In this document: piece after piece, positions 5,574-9,505 of the stretch
Numbering within the stretch: position 1 is the first letter of the stretch
Layout: every line of letters starts with the position of its first letter
Assembly (NCBI GenBank): GCA_943354655.1
Contig: CALRCT010000011.1
Span: 1 to 9,505, forward strand
DNA from: an uncultured Candidatus Saccharimonas sp.
GTDB lineage: Bacteria > Patescibacteriota > Saccharimonadia > Saccharimonadales > SZUA-47
Length of the DNA stretch: 9,505 nt
Direction: 5' to 3'
Notes under the pieces: model-generated
Seen by the model: only the letters and a program-made list of their open reading frames with translations
What the model was told of the DNA's origin: nothing
Database searches by the model: none
Translations under genes and position numbers: made by a program

Positions 5574-5595
5574 TATACTGTATTTAGTTAGAGGG
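5574..5595 (+). promoter_or_regulatory. Promoter -10 box and Shine-Dalgarno of the kinase-like gene
   Basis: TATACT (5574-5579) is a good -10, giving an expected start near 5586. GAGGG (5591-5595) is a Shine-Dalgarno 5 nt before the ATG at 5601. Unlike the other transcription-unit heads in the window, this one has both a short leader and a Shine-Dalgarno. No convincing -35 box was seen. The segment sits between CTAACT (5566-5571) and AGTTAG (5586-5591), a 6-bp dyad. Confidence 0.5.
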
Positions 5596-5600
5596 TAACA

Positions 5601-6308
5601 ATGGCACTTAGGCAACACGATAAGTTAGACGCAAGCGCGTTATTTTATACGCTTGCAGAAGATTTAAAAACACCACTCGTACGTATGGCGTATAAGGCAG
5701 AGCTTGTAGGTCATGACAAAAACATTTCTGATATTCGTTTAAATATTCGTACAACATTAGAACTATTAGATGCGTATTTATTAGGAGCAAAAAATGCTTC
5801 GCAAACAAACTTAGTCCTTGAACCAGTTAGTCCATCGGCAATAGCGTCAGATGCGGCTTATGGATTAAAAGATTTTGCTAAGGATTTTTCTTGTAATTTA
5901 ATAGTTGATGTCCCTCATAATAGTTCTTTTGCGCTAACACACAGGGCAATTGTTCTTGCTGCATTGTCGGCTATTGGCAAGGTGTTTATAGAAGCTCAGA
6001 GTGCTATAGCGTCTACTAAAAAATCAGTAACAATAGCGTCCTATAAAACACAAAACGGCTATTCATTAGGAATTTTTTGTGCCGAAGAATCGTTAGTTAT
6101 TAATAAAAAACAATTAGAACGGGCAAGATCTCAGGTAGGAATAGCATCTCGTCCATTTGTGGGGTTAACAAACGGAGCGTCTTCTCAATTATTTGTAGCC
6201 GAACAGCTTTTGCAAGGTTTACAAACAAGTATAAGAACAGCTCGCCGTGGCAAACTAAGTGGATTAGTAATTGATCTTATTCCTACTGCCCAATTAACAC
6301 TAGTTTAG
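5601..6308 (+). CDS. Degenerate histidine-kinase-like protein (soluble, lacks phosphoacceptor His)
   Basis: This 235-aa protein keeps the layout of a sensor kinase core without its chemistry. The HisKA H-box region reads LAEDLKTPLVRMAYKAEL (residues 18-35), where kinases have SHELRTPL; the phosphoacceptor His is Glu20. A second helix follows (43-62), then LVLEPVSPSAIASDAA (71-86), the normal lead into an ATPase domain. In that domain the N-box region (VLAALSAIGKVFIEAQ, 118-133) lacks its Asn and no DxGxG motif is visible. The final segment NGASSQLFVAEQLLQGLQTS (191-210) plus GKLSGLVIDLIP (217-228) still follows the G2-box and last-strand pattern. It has no transmembrane helix or sensor domain. 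It is probably a scaffold or ligand-binding pseudokinase. The receiver gene starts 4 nt downstream, so they are co-expressed. Confidence 0.75.
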   Translation: MALRQHDKLDASALFYTLAEDLKTPLVRMAYKAELVGHDKNISDIRLNIRTTLELLDAYLLGAKNASQTNLVLEPVSPSAIASDAAYGLKDFAKDFSCNLIVDVPHNSSFALTHRAIVLAALSAIGKVFIEAQSAIASTKKSVTIASYKTQNGYSLGIFCAEESLVINKKQLERARSQVGIASRPFVGLTNGASSQLFVAEQLLQGLQTSIRTARRGKLSGLVIDLIPTAQLTLV

Positions 6309-6312
6309 TAAA

Positions 6313-6687
6313 ATGAAATCAAAAAGTATATTACTACTAGAACCGGACAAAAGTATAGCAACGTCCGTTAAAGATTATCTTGCGCTAAATCAATACGTTA
6401 CCACGCAGGCGCATACAGCCGAAGAGGCAATAGCATTAGCCGACAAAGGCACATATTCATGCATAGTAATGGAACTAGTTTTAGGCGCGCACAGCGGCAT
6501 AGAATTTTTACACGAATTTCATAGTTACGGCGATCTTGCCAAAGTACCGGTTATTATTTTTACTTCTCAGTTAATGCAAAATAATAATGCATTTAATAAT
6601 TTAGGTGTAAAAGAATATTTATATAAACCAAACACTTCATTATTAAAGTTATTAGAATCAATAAATAAACACGTCAATAATTCATGA
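6313..6687 (+). CDS. Stand-alone pseudo-receiver (response-regulator receiver domain with Asp to Glu)
   Basis: This 124-aa protein is a single CheY-like receiver with no output domain. It opens KSILLLEPDKSIATSVKDYL, where the usual acidic pair is E10 and D12 with a proline between. The phosphoacceptor position in CIVMELVLGAHSGIEFL (50-66) is Glu54 in place of Asp. The switch Thr (T84 in VIIFTS) and the conserved Lys of the YKP motif (K105, cis-proline 106) are kept. Asp to Glu at this site often mimics the phosphorylated state, so a permanently active fold is possible. It lies 4 nt after the kinase-like gene, and its TGA stop overlaps the recO start as ATGA (6684-6687), so translation of recO is probably coupled to it. 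There is no Shine-Dalgarno. It is the only gene here that ends in TGA. Confidence 0.85.
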   Translation: MKSKSILLLEPDKSIATSVKDYLALNQYVTTQAHTAEEAIALADKGTYSCIVMELVLGAHSGIEFLHEFHSYGDLAKVPVIIFTSQLMQNNNAFNNLGVKEYLYKPNTSLLKLLESINKHVNNS

Positions 6688-7379
6688 ATTCAATAGTAGA
6701 TAAGTCTATAGTCTTAAGGCGCGTCGATTTTGGTGAAGCAGACCGAATAGTCACTATGTTAACCAGCAAAAATGGTAAAGTAAGCGTTATTTCTAAGGGC
6801 TCTCGCAGACCAAAAAGCAAAATGGCAGGTGGTATAGAACTTTTTACTGTTAATAACATTACGTACATAAATGGAAAAAACGAACTCAAAACTCTTGTAT
6901 CTGCACACGCCATAGAACATTATTCGCAGATTACTAGTAACCTTACAACCGCAAACGCAGCATACGAAATATTAAAATATGTTCATATTTATACAGAAGT
7001 AGTGTTTGAAGATGAATACTTTGATATTTGCGTTCAGTCTTTGCGTGCATTAGATGCAGGTCAGCCTGCATCGGTGGTTTTAGTTTGGTTTGGAGTGCAA
7101 TTAATGCAAATTTCTGGGCACGGAATTAATCTACGAACAGACGACAACGGTATGCCGCTAGACGTAGCTGATACGTTTAGTTTTGATTTTAGTAAGATGG
7201 CATTTAGTAAAGATTCAAATGGTAGTTTTTTATCTAAACACATTAAACTATTAAGACTTTGTAGCGTAACTACTGTAGACAAACTTACTCAAGTGCAAAA
7301 TATACAACAATTATCATCACAAATTCAGGCAACAGTAATTGAATGTGTAAAATACAATAGCCAGTCTGTGTTGCAATAA
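6684..7379 (+). CDS. recO: DNA repair protein RecO (zinc-knuckle-less)
   Basis: RecO anneals single-stranded DNA and, with RecR, loads RecA on SSB-coated DNA in the RecFOR pathway. The N-terminal OB-fold is typical: DKSIVLRRVDFGEADRIVTM (6-25), NGKVSVISKGSRRPKSKMAG (30-49), then IELFTVNNITY (51-61). The helical C-terminal part (about 85-231) follows the family order, including VLVWFGVQLMQISGHGINLR (132-151). At the place where many RecO proteins carry CxxC...CxxC (after GYxPxLxxC) there are no cysteines; only C116, C193 and C221 exist, none paired. Length 231 aa is near the family norm. The start at 6684 is set by the ATGA overlap with the receiver gene and matches the family N-terminus. Identification is firm from the OB-fold. 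Confidence 0.92.
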   Translation: MNSIVDKSIVLRRVDFGEADRIVTMLTSKNGKVSVISKGSRRPKSKMAGGIELFTVNNITYINGKNELKTLVSAHAIEHYSQITSNLTTANAAYEILKYVHIYTEVVFEDEYFDICVQSLRALDAGQPASVVLVWFGVQLMQISGHGINLRTDDNGMPLDVADTFSFDFSKMAFSKDSNGSFLSKHIKLLRLCSVTTVDKLTQVQNIQQLSSQIQATVIECVKYNSQSVLQ

Positions 7380-7410
7380 CGCATAAAAAATGTACACGCT
7401 AACTATATTA

Positions 7411-7439
7411 TTGACATAAGCACTATAATGGTGTATATT
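7411..7439 (+). promoter_or_regulatory. Promoter of the 136-aa unknown gene (shared motif copy 2)
   Basis: TTGACA (7411-7416), a 17-nt spacer and TATATT (7434-7439) end 7 nt before the ATG at 7447; there is no Shine-Dalgarno, so the message is predicted leaderless. A second TATAAT lies in the spacer at 7424-7429. It is nearly the same sequence as the promoter at 4599-4627. Confidence 0.7.
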
Positions 7440-7446
7440 AATAATC

Positions 7447-7857
7447 ATGAACAACAAAAACAAAAACCAGCCTACAAAATCAGTAAACTTTTTACCAGGA
7501 TTTAAAACACCAGACGATTTAAAATTGTTTAAAGATGCATGGGGTAAAGTAACTGCAGAGACTACTGGCGGATTATTAAACCCAAACAACGGTACTTTTG
7601 AAGAAGTTGTAGACATAAAAGGTAACACTCATATAGTTCCAAGAAATGATATCAAAACAGAAGTAAAACAAGATCACGCATTGTCTGACGCAATTGCAGA
7701 TTTTAAGGCAGTTGACGCATGGGATAAGCTTAGTCCAGAGGCTCAAACAAAAAACGGAATGGACTTAAGATTAGTTGGTGAACCTGCAGTTAAAAGTATG
7801 ATAAGCGTAGAATACATTCCTCAAAATCAAGCAATTTCAGTTTTACATACTGCCTAA
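7447..7857 (+). CDS. 136-aa hypothetical protein
   Basis: I do not recognise this protein. It is polar and soluble, with no signal peptide, membrane helix or cysteine. The first 12 residues are basic and probably disordered (MNNKNKNQPTKS). A middle segment, FKTPDDLKLFKDAWGKVTAE (19-38), looks helical. GGLLNPNNGTFEEVVDIKGN (41-60) looks like a strand pair, and a charged helix follows (77-100). The C-terminus (104-136) seems to form strands (MDLRLVGEPAVKSMISVEYI). It has its own promoter 7 nt upstream and a terminator 12 nt downstream, so it is a single-gene unit between recO and glyQS. It shares its promoter sequence with the 59-aa gene at 4634, although the proteins show no obvious similarity, which suggests common control. 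Function unknown. Confidence 0.75.
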   Translation: MNNKNKNQPTKSVNFLPGFKTPDDLKLFKDAWGKVTAETTGGLLNPNNGTFEEVVDIKGNTHIVPRNDIKTEVKQDHALSDAIADFKAVDAWDKLSPEAQTKNGMDLRLVGEPAVKSMISVEYIPQNQAISVLHTA

Positions 7858-7868
7858 CATGTAAACAA

Positions 7869-7906
7869 TAAACGGTTGTTATTAGTGACAGCCGTTTATA
7901 ATTTTA
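7869..7906 (+). terminator. Probable terminator after the 136-aa gene
   Basis: TAAACGGTTGT (7869-7879) pairs with ACAGCCGTTTA (7888-7898), with one G-U pair and an 8-nt loop, followed by TAATTTT. The tail is interrupted but T-rich. The hairpin lies 12 nt past the stop and upstream of the glyQS promoter, separating the two units. Confidence 0.65.
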
Positions 7907-7917
7907 ACCTACAGCTG

Positions 7918-7923
7918 TATACT
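7918..7923 (+). promoter_or_regulatory. -10 box of glyQS
   Basis: TATACT ends 8 nt before the ATG at 7932, predicting a leaderless or nearly leaderless mRNA. No Shine-Dalgarno precedes the ATG. No clear -35 at 17 nt spacing was found (the position reads TTTATA). Confidence 0.5.
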
Positions 7924-7931
7924 GTTAGGTA

Positions 7932-9233
7932 ATGAGTGATAAAAAAATTACATTAGAAGACATTGCTAGCTTATGCAAACGACGTGGCTTTATTTTTCAG
8001 GGCAGTGAAGTATACGGCGGCTTAAGTGGTACCTGGGATTTTGGTCCATTAGGTGTTGCTTTAAAAAAGAATATTATGAACTTATGGTGGCAGATGTTTG
8101 TTGACGACCGCGAAGATATGTATGGCGTCGATGCCTCGATATTAATGAACCAAAAAGTTTGGCAGGCAAGTGGGCACGTTGACACTTTTACCGACCCACT
8201 AGTTGAATGCGGTAACTGTAAAGCGCGCTTTAGAGAAGATCAAATAGATACTGCAAAATGCCCAACTTGCAATAAAGAAAACACGTTTGGTGAACCTAGA
8301 ATGTTCAATATGATGTTTAAAACTAATATTGGACCCGTTGACGACGAATCAAGTATTAGCTATTTACGTCCAGAAACAGCGCAGGGTATATTTACTAACT
8401 ATAAAAACGTAGTAGATACTTTTTACCCTGACGTTCCTTTTGGTATTGCGCAAATTGGCAAAGCCTTCCGTAACGAAATTAGTCCTCGCGATTTTGTTTT
8501 TAGAAGTCGTGAATTTGAACAAATGGAAATCGAATATTTTGTACACCCAAGTAAGTGGGAAGAGTCATTCGAAATGTTGCGCATAGCAATTCATGAATGG
8601 TGTAAACAGCTTGGCCTGCCAGAATCTACAATACACGAACTCGAAGTAGAAGAATCTGACCGTGCACATTACAGTAAACGTACAATAGATTTTGAATTTG
8701 ATTTTCCGCATGGCCGCAAAGAACTTTTGGGACTTGCATACCGCACCGACTTTGACCTAGCTAATATTCACAGGGTTAGCGGTAAAAGTATGGACTATCG
8801 CACTAAAGACGGCAGCGAAGTTTTTGTACCACATGTTATAGAACCTAGCTTTGGCGTGGAACGCGCAATTATGGCGGTATTAACAAGTGCCTATACAGTT
8901 GATCAAGTTAATGGCGAAGACCGTGCGTATTTAAAACTGCCACATCATTTAGCGCCAATAAAATATTGCGTATCACCGCTGCTAAAAAACAAACCAGAAC
9001 TTGTGGCCAAGGCACGTGAAGTATATGCAGTACTAAAAAAGAAGTACGGAGCAGTAATGTGGGACGATAACGGTAACATAGGCAAGCGCTACCGCCGCCA
9101 AGACGAAATTGGTACGCCCTACTGTATAGTAATTGATTTTGATACATTAGAAGACGGTACTGTAACCGTTCGTGACCGCGATACAACCAAGCAATCCCGT
9201 ACGACCCTTGAGCAGATTTTGACGGACAACTAG
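7932..9233 (+). CDS. glyQS: Glycyl-tRNA synthetase, single-chain alpha2 type
   Basis: This class II synthetase charges tRNA-Gly with glycine in the cytoplasm. It is the homodimeric type also found in archaea, eukaryotes, Thermus and mycoplasmas, not the E. coli-type alpha2beta2 (GlyQ + GlyS). It opens with LCKRRGFIFQGSEVYGGLSG and has WDFGPLG (35-41). A zinc knuckle is visible at C93-x2-C96 and C110-x2-C113. YLRPETAQGIF (144-154) binds the active site. Motif 2 is FRNEISPRDFVFRSREFEQM (179-198) and motif 3 is EPSFGVERAIMAVL (304-317). The anticodon-binding domain runs from about LAPIKYC (340-346) to DRDTTKQSR (415-423). At 433 aa it is near the short end of the bacterial alpha2 family, and all catalytic motifs are intact. 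A transporter gene begins 3 nt after the stop. The symbol glyS is also used for this type. Confidence 0.97.
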   Translation: MSDKKITLEDIASLCKRRGFIFQGSEVYGGLSGTWDFGPLGVALKKNIMNLWWQMFVDDREDMYGVDASILMNQKVWQASGHVDTFTDPLVECGNCKARFREDQIDTAKCPTCNKENTFGEPRMFNMMFKTNIGPVDDESSISYLRPETAQGIFTNYKNVVDTFYPDVPFGIAQIGKAFRNEISPRDFVFRSREFEQMEIEYFVHPSKWEESFEMLRIAIHEWCKQLGLPESTIHELEVEESDRAHYSKRTIDFEFDFPHGRKELLGLAYRTDFDLANIHRVSGKSMDYRTKDGSEVFVPHVIEPSFGVERAIMAVLTSAYTVDQVNGEDRAYLKLPHHLAPIKYCVSPLLKNKPELVAKAREVYAVLKKKYGAVMWDDNGNIGKRYRRQDEIGTPYCIVIDFDTLEDGTVTVRDRDTTKQSRTTLEQILTDN

Positions 9234-9236
9234 CGA

Positions 9237-9505
9237 ATGATGCACATAGGCATATTGCTTAGTTTGTTGCCATTAGTCTTTTGGGGAACAGGTGACTACG
9301 TCGCTGCAAAGTTGTCGCGCAAAATGTCGTCGATACAAATTAACTTTATATATGTATTTTATTCGTTAATCCCTCCAATAATAATTTGTTGTTTTTTTGG
9401 TTTTCCTAGTGTGTCGGCTTTTGTTTTTGCAAAGTTTTTGTTGGTTAGTATTTTTATTACAGCTGGGTTTTTGGCTATGGTTAAGGGCTTTTCAAAAGGA
9501 GCAAT
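9237..9505 (+). CDS. EamA/DMT-type transporter, N-terminal part (cut by window end)
   Basis: The frame is open from the ATG at 9237 to the window end, giving 89 codons (a second ATG follows directly at 9240). The protein opens MMHIGILLSLLPLVFWGTGD, the classic first helix of drug/metabolite transporters with the W-G-x-x-x-x-x-x-K pattern (WGTGDYVAAK). A second helix follows (about 35-53), then a third (about 61-80) ending near the GFLAMVKGFSKGA turn, which fits the helix-loop pattern of the EamA repeat. Substrate cannot be told from this part. It is 3 nt downstream of glyQS and almost certainly co-transcribed with it. Leucine is often TTG and third positions are richer in T and G than in the upstream genes, perhaps just its membrane-protein composition. 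The remainder lies outside the window. Confidence 0.8.
   Translation, partial: MMHIGILLSLLPLVFWGTGDYVAAKLSRKMSSIQINFIYVFYSLIPPIIICCFFGFPSVSAFVFAKFLLVSIFITAGFLAMVKGFSKGA

Noticed and set aside
5566..5591. 6-bp dyad CTAACT/AGTTAG around the kinase-like gene -10 box as an operator
   Set aside because: It is too short to distinguish from chance in AT-rich sequence and has no second copy.
6685..6696. TGA read as glycine (CPR code 25) extending the receiver by a few codons
   Set aside because: No gene in the window has an internal TGA, and glycine is encoded throughout by GGN. The extension would add only Gly-Ile-Gln before TAG, and the ATGA overlap with recO is a normal arrangement.
8908..9186. 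Minus-strand 92-aa reading frame
   Set aside because: It lies opposite the anticodon-binding domain of glyQS; its composition is that of a shadow frame.
1..9505. tRNA genes, rRNA, riboswitches or integration sites
   Set aside because: No cloverleaf-like or known riboswitch pattern was recognised in the gaps, all of which are short; the window shows no transposase, integrase or phage genes.

Overview
The window reads as a compact, AT-rich bacterial chromosome segment with short intergenic gaps. It is most consistent with a Candidate Phyla Radiation organism, probably Candidatus Saccharibacteria (TM7) or a close relative. This placement is inferred from gene content and style: an L27 that starts directly at the mature end, a short ExoVII large subunit, a RecO without its zinc knuckle, an alpha2-type glycyl-tRNA synthetase, a THUMP/TRM11-like methyltransferase, an orphan UPF0104 membrane protein, and single-membrane-anchored proteins of unknown function. 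TGA is read as stop and shows no sign of reassignment. No single marker proves the phylum.

Layout. On the minus strand (1-1603) lies a two-gene unit, a TRM11-like methyltransferase followed by rpmA, ending in a strong bidirectional terminator at the window edge. A 20-bp divergent gap (1604-1623) holds overlapping -10 boxes for both directions. All remaining genes are on the plus strand: an MprF/AglD-like membrane protein, xseA-xseB (exonuclease VII), a membrane-anchored methyltransferase resembling eukaryotic FAM173/ATPSCKMT, a 59-aa microprotein, a single-pass membrane protein, a degenerate histidine-kinase-like protein, a degenerate receiver, recO, a 136-aa unknown, glycyl-tRNA synthetase, and the start of an EamA-type transporter cut by the window end.

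How the genes fit together. xseA/xseB and recO are DNA repair/recombination functions. The kinase-like protein, receiver and recO form a tight cluster (4-nt gap, then a 4-nt ATGA overlap). Both signalling proteins have lost their phosphotransfer residues (His to Glu, Asp to Glu), so this looks like a pseudo-two-component module coupled to RecO. rpmA, glyQS and the TRM11-like enzyme belong to translation.

The most unusual structures are: a roughly 130-bp palindromic, heptad-repeat element carried in frame inside the TRM11-like gene, with one aberrant repeat unit exactly where the canonical unit would create a stop codon; the pseudo-two-component pair joined to recO; two small unknown genes with nearly identical promoters; and a recurring layout in which a -10 box ends 6-8 nt before the ATG, predicting leaderless mRNAs.
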